Assembly: GCA_007695125.1 (NCBI GenBank)
Contig: REEJ01000171.1
Coordinates: 1 to 49,175 of the forward strand
Reading direction: 5' to 3'
Source: Trueperaceae bacterium
Lineage (GTDB): Bacteria > Deinococcota > Deinococci > Deinococcales > Trueperaceae
Length of the DNA: 49,175 bases
Made by a program: the position numbers and the translations under genes. Below the pieces are notes generated by a model. It saw only the letters and a program-made list of their open reading frames with translations. It made no database searches and was not told the origin of the DNA. This document shows, one piece after another, positions 24,853 through 33,058 of the stretch. The stretch's first letter is position 1, and each line of letters opens with the position of its first letter.

Positions 24853-25875
24853 GTGACCGACCCCGCCGACATGTGCGCGACCATCCTCGACAGCGTCCAC
24901 GGTCAGCTCTCCATCGACGACGTCTGGACCGTCCACGACGCAAACGGCTTCACCTGGTGGCCCGGTGACGGCGTTCGCCAGCACGTCCGCGCCGAGGGCC
25001 CCGTCGACGTCGACGGCTGCGCTACCTGGTGGCTCAGCATCGAGACGCCAGTGTGGCGCGTCGGCGACGCCGCAGGGATCGTCGCGCTCGAGTGCGCGAT
25101 CGAGGCGCTGCGCGTCCGCGCGTTCGGCGCCGGCGTCGTCACCGACATGGAGGACGGCAGCGTGGCGCTCGTCTCGCGCAGCTACCTCATGCCCGAGACG
25201 GTCCCGGAGCGCTGCTTCCCCCTGGCTGGACTCGGTGCTCTCCAGGCGCGCCTCGCGCTCGACGCCTGGGCCGATGCCGAGGCGCGCGTCGGCGACCACG
25301 CACGCGCGTGGCGCGACGCACGACCCCACCCGATCGGCGGCGAGCGCATCGGTAGCGACGAGATCCTGACGCTCCCCGACACCGCCATGCCTGCCATCGC
25401 ACGGCGCCACGGACACGCCGGCCTGCTCGACATGTGGAGCCGGACCGGCGACGCCCTCGCCACCGCCCTGGGGGGCGAGCCGCACAGTCAGCACGACACG
25501 CTGCTCATGTTCGGCGCCGATCTCGGACGGCTGCAGGCGAGCGTGCTGTGCGGCCTCATGCGAGGCGGACTCGCCGGACCCAGTGTCGCCGTCACGATCA
25601 TCCTCGACGGCCGCTACGGACCACAGGACGGGCGCGCCCTGTGCGAGGCGCTGCAGCGCCTCGCCCTCGAGCCACCATCGCTCGCCTGGACGCTCGGCTC
25701 GTGGGTGCTCCGCGATCGGGTCGACGGTACCGATGGGCTCATGCCCGTCTACGGCGCCTTCTTGCCGATCGGCCTGTTCGAGCCGGCCTACGGCGGCGTG
25801 CTCGGTCACGCGATCGGGTGCTACCTGGGCGACCTTCGGCGCTCCCTGCAGGCCTCGCCCGACCTGCGCCGGTGA
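24853..25875 (+). CDS. Conserved-looking protein of unknown function
   Basis: 340 residues. I chose GTG 24853 because AAGGAGG lies 6 nt before it; the track start at 24811 has none. No signal peptide or membrane helix is seen. The N-terminal 100 residues (ILDSVHGQLSIDDVWTVHDANGFTWWPGDG...) form a mixed alpha/beta segment, and the C-terminal part has a hydrophobic helix pair around LGRLQASVLCGLMRGG and PVYGAFLPIGLFEPAYGG. I do not recognise a family with confidence; the WWPGD-containing start recalls YbjN/CesT-like proteins of actinobacteria. It lies upstream of the MerR and VWA-macro genes on the same strand, but a 198-bp gap with its own promoter separates them. Confidence 0.7.
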   Translation: MTDPADMCATILDSVHGQLSIDDVWTVHDANGFTWWPGDGVRQHVRAEGPVDVDGCATWWLSIETPVWRVGDAAGIVALECAIEALRVRAFGAGVVTDMEDGSVALVSRSYLMPETVPERCFPLAGLGALQARLALDAWADAEARVGDHARAWRDARPHPIGGERIGSDEILTLPDTAMPAIARRHGHAGLLDMWSRTGDALATALGGEPHSQHDTLLMFGADLGRLQASVLCGLMRGGLAGPSVAVTIILDGRYGPQDGRALCEALQRLALEPPSLAWTLGSWVLRDRVDGTDGLMPVYGAFLPIGLFEPAYGGVLGHAIGCYLGDLRRSLQASPDLRR

Positions 25876-25958
25876 CGGCACCATGGCTTGGTTCAGTTCT
25901 GTAACGAACGCACGTGCAGGCGCTCGGCCCCGGCGATCACGCTTCTGGCGCACCAAGA

Positions 25959-25984
25959 GGCCTGCATGGTGATCCATGCAGGCC
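25959..25984. repeat. Perfect 11-bp inverted repeat
   Basis: GGCCTGCATGG and CCATGCAGGCC around a TGAT loop, 83 bp after the unknown gene and 54 bp before the MerR -35 box. There is no U-tract. It could be a weak terminator for the upstream gene or a regulator site; a smaller repeat (GGCAT/ATGCC, 26009-26023) follows it. Confidence 0.6.
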
Positions 25985-26037
25985 GTCCCAGATGCGCTTC
26001 GGCGCAGCGGCATGCCGTATGCCAATCTGCGTTGGTA

Positions 26038-26065
26038 TTGACAATGACTACTGTAGATGTATATG
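26038..26065 (+). promoter_or_regulatory. Promoter of the MerR-like / VWA-macro unit
   Basis: TTGACA (26038-26043), a 16-bp spacer and TATATG (26060-26065), in a locally AT-rich patch. The spacer contains the palindrome CTACTGTAG (26048-26056), where a MerR-type protein would be expected to bind. The ATG at 26074 begins 8 nt after the -10 box, implying a leaderless mRNA. Confidence 0.7.
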
Positions 26066-26073
26066 GTGCGTTC

Positions 26074-26874
26074 ATGCCCGCCACGTTCGACAGCCTCACC
26101 TCGCGCGACGCCGACTGGAACCTCGACGACTTCGTCGACGAGGTCAACGCGGTGCTGCCGGACGTGGTGCCGGACGCTGCGGCGAAGGGCAAGCTCGCCG
26201 TGAACGCGCGGCTGGTGCGTCACTACACCACCGAGGGCGTGCTCCCGCGCCCGCTGAAGGACGGCGTCGAGGCGCGCTACGACACCGACCACCTCGTGCG
26301 CGTGCTCACCCTGCGTCGGCTCCTGGCGGAGGGCTACCCGAGCACCGTCGCAGGCGCCTTCTTGCACGCGCACGACCGTGAGACGCTCGCGCGTTTCCTC
26401 CTGGGTGAGCTCCGGCTCGGGCTCGACCTCGCGCCCGGCGGCCCCACCGCGACGCCGATGCGGTTCACGCACCTGCGGCCGAGCGCGCGCTCGCAGCTCG
26501 ACGCCATGCGGCGCCGCGCCGGTCTGGCGCCGCTCGAGGAGCGCCATGAGGAGCGCGGTGCGCCCCGCGGCGACGACCAGCCAGCGATGTCCGCGCCACC
26601 AGCGCATGCGCTCCATCGGCGCGCGCCCGCAGACCTGTTCGATGACGTCGACGACGTCGACCACGACGTCTTCGAATCGCGCGCCGAGCCGCTCCAACCA
26701 CAGCGTCAGCAGAGCGCGACGGTCTTCACCCGGTACGACCTCCTCGACGGGCTCGAACTGCACGTCCGTCACGATTTCGAGGACCCCACCACCCCGGCGG
26801 CCTGGAACACCCTGCGCGACGCCATCCTGGCGCGCCTCGAGCAGATCGCCCTCGAACGCGTCACCAAGCGCTGA
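26074..26874 (+). CDS. MerR-like DNA-binding regulator
   Basis: 266 residues from ATG 26074; an in-frame ATG at 26044 lies inside the promoter. Residues about 30-95 contain a MerR-type winged HTH: VNARLVRHYTTEGVLPRP followed by ARYDTDHLVRVLTLRRLLAEGYPS. Unlike typical MerR proteins there is an extra N-terminal 30 residues, a disordered middle (about 150-210) and a C-terminal alpha/beta tail (FTRYDLLDGLELHVRHDFED) that may sense a ligand or contact the VWA protein. It is followed after 155 bp by the VWA-macro gene on the same strand, suggesting it controls that gene and itself. Confidence 0.75.
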   Translation: MPATFDSLTSRDADWNLDDFVDEVNAVLPDVVPDAAAKGKLAVNARLVRHYTTEGVLPRPLKDGVEARYDTDHLVRVLTLRRLLAEGYPSTVAGAFLHAHDRETLARFLLGELRLGLDLAPGGPTATPMRFTHLRPSARSQLDAMRRRAGLAPLEERHEERGAPRGDDQPAMSAPPAHALHRRAPADLFDDVDDVDHDVFESRAEPLQPQRQQSATVFTRYDLLDGLELHVRHDFEDPTTPAAWNTLRDAILARLEQIALERVTKR

Positions 26875-27029
26875 GCACGACACGCAAGCAGCCGCCCCGA
26901 GCATCTGCCGGGCCCGTCACGGCCTCGCGTCGAGCGTCCGTCGGCCCGTCCCAGCCATCGAGCCCGTCCCAGCCATCGCCACACGCAGCGGCCACCCACC
27001 CCTCACCGGCTCCTGGAAGGAGACCCCCC

Positions 27030-28958
27030 ATGACCCATCTGCCCCTTCCCACCGTCAGCCTCACGCCCGAGCGCGGCGCCCTGCCGCGGGCCGGCGGCCG
27101 CGTCGACGCCCTCCTGCGCATCGAGGTCGGCGTGCCAGGCGTCGAGCGCAACCGCGAGGCCGTCACCCTGGCGCTCGTGATCGACCGCTCCGGATCGATG
27201 GGAGGCGAGCCCCTCGCCTACGCCAAGCGCGCCGCGCAGCAGGCGCTCACGGTGTTGCAACCCGGCGACGCCGTCGCGGTCGTCGCGTTCGACAACCACG
27301 TCGGGGTCGTCGTCCCGACCGTCGTCGTGCACGACGACCTCTCGGCGGTGCACGAGGCGATCGAGCACATCGGCGTCGGCGGCTCGACGGCGCTGCACGC
27401 CGGCTGGGTCGAGGGCCTCACGCAAGCGCTCGAGCTGGAGCATGCGTCGGGCATGGCGCGCGTCGTGCTCCTGTCGGACGGCTGCGCCAACGTCGGCGAG
27501 ACCAGGTCCGAGGCGATCGCCGCCGACGTCGCCAAGGCGTTCGCCGACCACGGCGTCTCCACCAGCGCCGTCGGCCTCGGCGCGCACTTCGACGAGCGCC
27601 TCATGAGCGCCATCAGCACGGCTGGGGGCGGCACGTTCACGTTCGTCGAGACACCCCAGCAGCTCCCAGAGCTCTTCGAGACCGAGATCGCCAGCCTGTC
27701 GTCGCTGCGCGGCCGCAACGTGCGGCTGGCGTTCGACGGCGCCGCCGCGCGCTTCGTCGCCGCCGGCGGTGGGGCGCGTCTGGACGCGGGGCGCATCGGC
27801 TTCCCCGACCTCGTCGGCGGCATGCCGCGCGACGTGCTCGTGACGATCGAGCTCGATGCCCACTCCGCGCTGCCGCCGCTGCGCCTCTCGTGGGACGACA
27901 CCTACACGGGCGCGCACGAGACGCTCGACGTCACGCTCGACCTGCCACTGCTCGATCCCGACGCGCTCGCCGCCCGAGCCGTCGACCCGGCCGTGGCAGC
28001 CGCGCAGCGCAGACACGCCTACGCCGACGCCGTCGGCCGCGTCGAGCCACTCGTTCGTGGCGGCCGCTTCGACGACGCCGAGCGCGAGATCAACTCGCTG
28101 CGCGCACAGGTCGACTCGTGGCCCGCCGACGCGTCGCGGGATGAGAGCCTCCGGGACCTGGCGCAGCTGCTCGAGCGGAGCCGCGCACGCGACCACGCCA
28201 TGAGCGCGAAGGTCGCGCACCGCATGAAGTACCACCTCGACATGGACGTGGGGTCCTCGAAGCGCGCCTCGATGCTCGACGCCGAGCGCGGCCTCCGCTC
28301 CGCCAAGCAGGCGTACCGGCAAGCGGCGTCCAGCACGTCGAGGCCAGCGCGGACCACCGACGCGTCGGCAGGCCGCACGCCGATGCGGCCGGCGCGCACC
28401 GTCCATCAGGCCGAGGTCGCCCACCAGGGTGGCGGCACCACGCGCCTCGAGGTCGTGATCGGTGACATCACGCAGCAGACGGCGGACGCGATCGTCAACC
28501 CGAGCAACCGGGGCCTGTTCGGTACCGCCGGCGTCGACGGCGCAGTGCACGCCATGGGCGGCCCCGAACTCACCGCCGCCTGTCGCGCGATCGGCGGCAT
28601 CGACTACGGCCAGGCCACCGTCACCCCCGGCTTCCGGCTGGCGGCGACGCACGTGATCCACACCACCACGCCGCGTTGGCGGGGCGGCGACGGCGGCGAA
28701 CTCGCCACCCTCGAACGCGCCTACGCGGCCTGCCTCGACGCCGCCCGGCGCCTGCGTGTCCACACGCTCGCCATCCCCGCCATCGGCACGGGCGCGTTCC
28801 GCTACCCGCTCGACCAGGCCACCGCGGTGGCGGTCGCGGCGGTGGTCGCCGCGGTCACGAAGCACGAGGTGCCAGCGGTGGTGCGCTTCGTGGTGCTCGA
28901 CGAGGGCCTGGCGAACACGTACGCGCGGGAGCTCGACGCGGCGCTGGCCGCGGTCTAG
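27030..28958 (+). CDS. VWA-domain protein fused to a C-terminal macro domain
   Basis: 642 residues, no signal peptide. Residues about 44-225 are a von Willebrand A domain with an intact MIDAS site (D52-x-S54-x-S56 in DRSGSMGG, T120, D150). A beta-rich section (to about 310) and a helical linker (316-435) follow. Residues about 471-625 are a macro domain: GDITQQTADAIVNPSN, then GVDGAVHAMGGPEL with D503, and IPAIGTGAFRYPLDQA. Macro domains bind or remove ADP-ribose, so the protein may couple metal-dependent protein binding to ADP-ribose or a related nucleotide signal. The start follows AAGGAGA. It pairs with the MerR-like gene; the stop codon interlocks with the convergent luxR stop. Confidence 0.88.
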   Translation: MTHLPLPTVSLTPERGALPRAGGRVDALLRIEVGVPGVERNREAVTLALVIDRSGSMGGEPLAYAKRAAQQALTVLQPGDAVAVVAFDNHVGVVVPTVVVHDDLSAVHEAIEHIGVGGSTALHAGWVEGLTQALELEHASGMARVVLLSDGCANVGETRSEAIAADVAKAFADHGVSTSAVGLGAHFDERLMSAISTAGGGTFTFVETPQQLPELFETEIASLSSLRGRNVRLAFDGAAARFVAAGGGARLDAGRIGFPDLVGGMPRDVLVTIELDAHSALPPLRLSWDDTYTGAHETLDVTLDLPLLDPDALAARAVDPAVAAAQRRHAYADAVGRVEPLVRGGRFDDAEREINSLRAQVDSWPADASRDESLRDLAQLLERSRARDHAMSAKVAHRMKYHLDMDVGSSKRASMLDAERGLRSAKQAYRQAASSTSRPARTTDASAGRTPMRPARTVHQAEVAHQGGGTTRLEVVIGDITQQTADAIVNPSNRGLFGTAGVDGAVHAMGGPELTAACRAIGGIDYGQATVTPGFRLAATHVIHTTTPRWRGGDGGELATLERAYAACLDAARRLRVHTLAIPAIGTGAFRYPLDQATAVAVAAVVAAVTKHEVPAVVRFVVLDEGLANTYARELDAALAAV

Positions 28959-31633
28959 GCGCCGTCGTCCTCGAGCCACCCGAGCGTCCGCGCGCGCTCC
29001 ACGGCCTCGAGCCGCGTCCCGACCCCGAGCTTGGCGTAGAGGTTCTTGACGTGGAACCGGACGGTGTTCACGCTCAGGCCGAGGTCGTCTGCGATGCGAC
29101 CGTAGCTGGCGGCCGTGGCCAACGCGCGCAGGATGTCGCGCTCGCGCCGGGTCGCAGCCTGCAGCCCCGGCTCCGGCGCCGCATCCACGACGCGGGCACG
29201 GACCTCGCTCGGGAACGCCGCGAGCAGGCGCCGGGCGTACGGGTGCCCGAGCCGACCGAGCAACGCCGCGCACTCGCGGCCGGCCTCGACGAACGTGCGC
29301 GCGAACCCCTCGGGTTCGGCCATGCGAACGGCCCGTGCCAACGACGTGTGCGCGGACGATGCGTCGCCGCTCGCAGCCTGCGTCGACGCCTGGACGACCA
29401 GCGCCCCGATGCGCACGCCGTCGCCCGGATCGCCGGCGCCGGCGTGCGCCACGAGCGCACTCGTGATCGCGAGCGCCGCGTCGAGGTCACCGGGAGCGCG
29501 GCGCCGCAGGAGCAGCCGCGCGCGTGCCAGCGCGAGCGCCGCGCGTGCCGGCCCGCGTGCCCCGAGGGCCTCGGCGCCGACGAGGTGGGCCTCGGCCGCA
29601 TCGAACGCACCCGCAGCCGCGCTCGCCTCGCACGAACGCGCCGCGACCAGCGCCCGCACCCAGGTCGGGACGCCGCGCTCCACCAGCGTCCGCGCCGCCT
29701 CGAGCGCGGCGTCGGCACGGTGGCGATCACCATCGGCCTGGCGCAGCCGGCTCCAGGCGAGCTGCGCGTTCACGAGCACGGCCGGCTGGCCGCCGCGCTC
29801 GGCGAGCGCCGTCGCCTCCGGGAGCGCGGCACGGACCGCCGCGAGCTCGTCGCGTTCCAGGAGCGCCGCACAGCGTGAGAGCAGCGCCGCCGCGGCGGCC
29901 GGATGGCCTGCCGCGCCCTCCAACGGCTGCGTCACCGAGATCGCCTTGCTCAACTGCCCGCGCTGCACGTAGAGCAGGCCGAGGTGTGCGCGCGCCAAAC
30001 CCTCGGGGACCGCCAGGCCCGCTGCGCGGCTGAGCGGGATGGCGCCTTCGTACGCGGCGATCGCCGGGCCGATCTCGCCCAACTCGCGCCGCGCACCCGC
30101 GAGCGCCATCTGGGCCGTGGCCCGGGTCACGAGGTCCCGCTCGGGCGCTGCGTCGAGGACCTCGTGAGCGAGCGCAAGCGCGTCGTGCGCCCGTCCGCGC
30201 GTGTCGGCCAGCACCGCCCTGAGCGCGAGGAGCTGTGCGCGATCGCCTGCCGAGAGCGCCTGCACCTCGTCCTGCAGGCCGTTCGTCAGCTGCGCGAGGT
30301 CGTCGTACCGTCCACGCAGCAAGAGCGCCCAACCGTAGGCGAGACGGGCCCGCTGGGCGCGGGCGCGGTCTTCTGCGGGGAGCCGCTCGAGGGTGCGTTC
30401 GACGTAACGGGCGCGGCCCTGCATCACCAGGTCGTACGCCCGCGCGTCGAGCAGGCGCGCGCCGCGCCGCGTGTCGCCCGACGACAACGCGTACTCGAGC
30501 GCCACCTCGGCGGCACCGTGGTCCTCGAACCAGGCGGCGGCGCGGCGCCGCAGCAGCGGCTCACGCTCCGCGTCGACGGCGTTGGCGCGACCCCGGAGGA
30601 GCGTGCGGAAGAGCCGGTGGAAGCGCCACCACGCGGCGCCGGGCGGGGCGCCTTCGGGCGGGGGCGCGGCCTGGACGAACAGCCCACGCTCGCGCGCCTC
30701 GCGCAGGCGCGCGTCGGCGTCGTCACGCGCAGTCACGGCGTCGACGAGGTCGGGCGTGAAGGCGTCGAGCGCGGCCGCGTCGAGCACGAACGCGGCGAGC
30801 GGCCCGTCGAGGCGGGCCAACACCTCCTCGGCCAGGTACTCCAGCGCGTAGCCGGTGCCGTGCGCGAGGCGCTCGACCAGCGCCCGCTCGTCGGTGTCGA
30901 CGGTGCCTACGAGCGCCAGTGCTGCCAAGCGGACGCCCGCCGCCCAGCCTTCGGTGGCGTGCAGCACAGCCGCGGCGGTCGCCTCCCCGACCGGCCGGCC
31001 GAGCTCGCGCGTGAGCATCTCGGCGGTGTGGTCCGCGCTCAGGCGCAGCTCGTCCGCGCGCACCTCGAGCAGCTGCCCGCGGGCGCGCCAGCGGTGCAGC
31101 GGCAGCGGGGGGTCGGCGCGCGTGGCGATCACCAGGCGCAGCCCTTCAGGAGCGTGCTCGACCAGGAACTCGAGTCCCTCGTGGACCTGCGGGTCGGCGA
31201 CGAGGTGGAGGTCGTCGAGGCACAAGAGCACCTCGCTTCGCGCCGCGCTGAGGGCGTTCAGCAGCGACGTGAGGAGCACCGGCACGGGCGGTGCCTGCGC
31301 CGTGGCCAGCGCGCGTTCCAGGGCCGCGCCGTGGCCACTGACGCGCTGGAGCGCCGCGCCGACGAGGCGGAAGAAGCGCTGCGGGTCGTCGTCTCGTTCG
31401 TCGAGCGCGACCCAGGCGACGCGGGCGGGATCAGCGCCCATCGCGGCGACCAGCGCGCTGGTCTTGCCGAAGCCCGCCGGAGCGCTCACGAGCGTCACCG
31501 GCGAGCGCCAGGCCTCCGCGAGGCGCGTCGTCAGCGCCGCGCGTGCCACGTGGCGCGGGTGCAGCGTGGGCGGCCGCAGCTTCGCCAGCGGTATGGGCTC
31601 GGGGGTCGGCGCACCGGCGGGGCCGTCGGGCAT
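28955..31633 (-). CDS. MalT-like LuxR-family ATP-dependent transcriptional regulator
   Basis: 892 residues. Walker A (APAGFGKT, 51-58) in a STAND-type ATPase module is followed by a long alpha-solenoid or TPR-like region rich in alanine and leucine, and ends with a LuxR HTH (about 825-885): TRRERDILRALATAASYGRIADDLGLSVNTVRFHVKNLYAKLG. Such regulators oligomerise when inducer and ATP bind. Start ATG 31633 lies 6 nt after TACCGT with no ribosome-binding site, consistent with leaderless translation. The target genes are not evident; the co-directional flavodoxin operon just upstream is a candidate. Confidence 0.92.
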   Translation of the reverse strand: MPDGPAGAPTPEPIPLAKLRPPTLHPRHVARAALTTRLAEAWRSPVTLVSAPAGFGKTSALVAAMGADPARVAWVALDERDDDPQRFFRLVGAALQRVSGHGAALERALATAQAPPVPVLLTSLLNALSAARSEVLLCLDDLHLVADPQVHEGLEFLVEHAPEGLRLVIATRADPPLPLHRWRARGQLLEVRADELRLSADHTAEMLTRELGRPVGEATAAAVLHATEGWAAGVRLAALALVGTVDTDERALVERLAHGTGYALEYLAEEVLARLDGPLAAFVLDAAALDAFTPDLVDAVTARDDADARLREARERGLFVQAAPPPEGAPPGAAWWRFHRLFRTLLRGRANAVDAEREPLLRRRAAAWFEDHGAAEVALEYALSSGDTRRGARLLDARAYDLVMQGRARYVERTLERLPAEDRARAQRARLAYGWALLLRGRYDDLAQLTNGLQDEVQALSAGDRAQLLALRAVLADTRGRAHDALALAHEVLDAAPERDLVTRATAQMALAGARRELGEIGPAIAAYEGAIPLSRAAGLAVPEGLARAHLGLLYVQRGQLSKAISVTQPLEGAAGHPAAAAALLSRCAALLERDELAAVRAALPEATALAERGGQPAVLVNAQLAWSRLRQADGDRHRADAALEAARTLVERGVPTWVRALVAARSCEASAAAGAFDAAEAHLVGAEALGARGPARAALALARARLLLRRRAPGDLDAALAITSALVAHAGAGDPGDGVRIGALVVQASTQAASGDASSAHTSLARAVRMAEPEGFARTFVEAGRECAALLGRLGHPYARRLLAAFPSEVRARVVDAAPEPGLQAATRRERDILRALATAASYGRIADDLGLSVNTVRFHVKNLYAKLGVGTRLEAVERARTLGWLEDDGA

Positions 31634-31639
31634 GCCTCG

Positions 31640-31645
31640 ACGGTA
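31640..31645 (-). promoter_or_regulatory. -10 box of the luxR-type gene
   Basis: TACCGT on the minus strand, 6 nt before the ATG at 31633. Confidence 0.45.
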
Positions 31646-31693
31646 CTGCGCCGGGGGCGGGCTCTGGGCAGGGGCCGCGGTCCCGGCAGACGC

Positions 31694-31927
31694 TCAGCCG
31701 GCGCCGTGGACGCGCGGTAGCTCGCGGACCCCGATCAGCACGAGCCCCAGGTCGCGCACCCGCGCGAGCGCTCCGTGCAGCGCGGCTTGATCGGCGAGCG
31801 TGCCGGTGAGGACGGTGCTGCCGTCCGGTTCGTGGTGGAGCTCGAACTCCGGGAAGAGCGCCGCTGCGCCGCTACCGAGGTGGCGTTCGACCCGGAGCTC
31901 GTAGGCACGAGCCGTCGCGGGTGCCAC
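31694..31927 (-). CDS. Small conserved-looking protein
   Basis: 77 residues from GTG 31927, 7 nt after GAGGT; the long track ORF in this frame is a shadow of the flavodoxin and membrane genes. The sequence (AYELRVERHLGSGAAALFPEF... HHEPDGSTVLTGTLADQAALHGALARVRDLGL) looks like a compact alpha/beta protein. Similar small proteins with a DGSTVLTG...DQAALHG core occur beside LuxR or membrane genes in several bacteria, to my recollection. It is the last gene of the flavodoxin operon, 8 bp after the membrane gene. Function unknown. Confidence 0.7.
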   Translation of the reverse strand: MAPATARAYELRVERHLGSGAAALFPEFELHHEPDGSTVLTGTLADQAALHGALARVRDLGLVLIGVRELPRVHGAG

Positions 31928-31935
31928 CGCGCACC

Positions 31936-32322
31936 TCAGCGCCGTCCGGCGATGAGCCCGAGCAGCCACACCTGGAGCAGCACCTGCGGGACCTTCGTGG
32001 CGATGCCGCCGGTGGACAACAGCACCGAGGCGTCGCCCGCGTAGGCGGCGATGAAGAAGACGAGCACCAGCGCGTTCACGACCGCTCCGAGGATCCACAA
32101 CCAGCGGCGGCGGAGCAGCACCAGCGCGCCGCCCACGGCGTAGCAGCCGGCCGCGAACAACACGATGCCTTCGCTCCCCGGCTCCCCCTGGTACCCGCCG
32201 GTGCCGAGCACGCCAAGCGCGAGCAACACGTAGGCGAGCGCGGTGAGCCCCGCGAAGAGCGCGGCGACGCGGCCGGCCCTGCCTGAGTCCGTGAACGGTC
32301 GGCGTTCGACGGCGGCGATCAT
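31936..32322 (-). CDS. Small four-helix membrane protein
   Basis: 128 residues with four hydrophobic segments: VAALFAGLTALAYVLLALGVL, GIVLFAAGCYAVGGALVLL, LWILGAVVNALVLVFFIAAY and VPQVLLQVWLLGLIAG. No catalytic motif is visible. The start ATG overlaps the flavodoxin stop (ATGA). The family is not recognised; the gene is the middle member of a flavodoxin, membrane protein, small protein operon. Confidence 0.75.
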   Translation of the reverse strand: MIAAVERRPFTDSGRAGRVAALFAGLTALAYVLLALGVLGTGGYQGEPGSEGIVLFAAGCYAVGGALVLLRRRWLWILGAVVNALVLVFFIAAYAGDASVLLSTGGIATKVPQVLLQVWLLGLIAGRR

Positions 32323-32921
32323 GCGACCACCTCGTCCAGCCGAGCGCGGACCGGGGCAGCGTGAGACGCGGCGGCTGGCGCCGCGAACGCTGCTGCGGCC
32401 TTCGACGGCTGCGCGTCGGCGGCGGGCTCGCGCCGCTCGAGCGCGTCGGCGACGCCGTGGGTCCAGGCGCGGATCGCCTCCCAGTCACGGAAGTCGCCAG
32501 CGGGCGCCTTCACCACGCGGGTGATCAAGCGGTCGACCAGGCTCAAGCGGCTGCGGTCCAGCGCACCCGCCAGGGTGACGTACCCGCGCGCGCCTGCCGA
32601 CTCGACGAGGGTGGCTGCCTGCTCGGGATCACCCGCGGGCTGCGGGTCCTCGAGGCCGAGCGGTCCGACGCCATAGAGCCACACGGGGCGCTCGCGCAGT
32701 GCGGCAGCGTGTGCCTCGAGGTACGCCGAGGCGGCCTTCAGCCACGATCCGACGTAGACGGCGCTGCCGATCACAGCAGCGTCGTAGCCGTCCGGCGCCG
32801 GAGCCGTGCCGGCCTCGTGGACGTGGGCGGCGTGGCCGCGGGCTCTGAGCGTCTCGCCGATCGCCGCGGCGACGTCGACGGTGCTCCCGTACTTGCTGGC
32901 GTACACGATCAGGACCTTCAT
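32319..32921 (-). CDS. Flavodoxin-domain protein (HemG-like)
   Basis: 200 residues. The N-terminal FMN phosphate loop (VYASKYGSTVDVAAAIGETL) and SAVYVGSWLKAASAYLEAH are those of the flavodoxin_5/protoporphyrinogen-oxidase-like flavodoxins, with FRDWEAIRAWTHGVADAL near the end of the fold. The last 40 residues are Ala/Pro-rich and probably disordered. It is the first gene of the operon, with the ATG after AGAGAGGGGGA. The role is likely electron transfer or redox chemistry in the cytosol; haem synthesis is not supported by any neighbour. Confidence 0.85.
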   Translation of the reverse strand: MKVLIVYASKYGSTVDVAAAIGETLRARGHAAHVHEAGTAPAPDGYDAAVIGSAVYVGSWLKAASAYLEAHAAALRERPVWLYGVGPLGLEDPQPAGDPEQAATLVESAGARGYVTLAGALDRSRLSLVDRLITRVVKAPAGDFRDWEAIRAWTHGVADALERREPAADAQPSKAAAAFAAPAAASHAAPVRARLDEVVA

Positions 32922-32945
32922 GTGGGTCCCCCTCTCTCTGCCGCC

Positions 32946-32951
32946 ATGCTA
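32946..32951 (-). promoter_or_regulatory. Possible -10 box of the flavodoxin operon
   Basis: TAGCAT on the minus strand, 24 nt before the ATG at 32921. No -35 match exists, but a palindrome lies at the position expected for an activator site. Confidence 0.35.
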
Positions 32952-32974
32952 GGGAGGGGGCGATCCGGGGCGCG

Positions 32975-32990
32975 CCACATGATGATGTGG
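32975..32990. promoter_or_regulatory. Palindrome upstream of the flavodoxin operon
   Basis: CCACATGATGATGTGG: perfect CCACAT/ATGTGG arms with a 4-bp centre, about 24 bp upstream of the TAGCAT box. It is a candidate activator site, for example for the adjacent LuxR-type regulator. Confidence 0.4.
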
Positions 32991-33058
32991 GGTGGGCGTG
33001 TGGGCGTCGCCCGTCTGCCGCTGATCGGGGCTCGGGGCCGTGGACCGACGGACCGCTG

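Noticed and set aside
24820-26904. 694-codon minus-strand ORF
   Set aside because: Antisense to the unknown gene and the MerR-like gene, spans a promoter, and has no recognisable motif.
27003-29273. 756-codon minus-strand ORF opposite the VWA-macro gene
   Set aside because: A shadow frame; the VWA MIDAS and macro motifs on the plus strand are decisive.
29903-31720. 605-codon plus-strand ORF opposite the luxR-type gene
   Set aside because: Antisense frame without motifs; the LuxR HTH and Walker A are on the minus strand.
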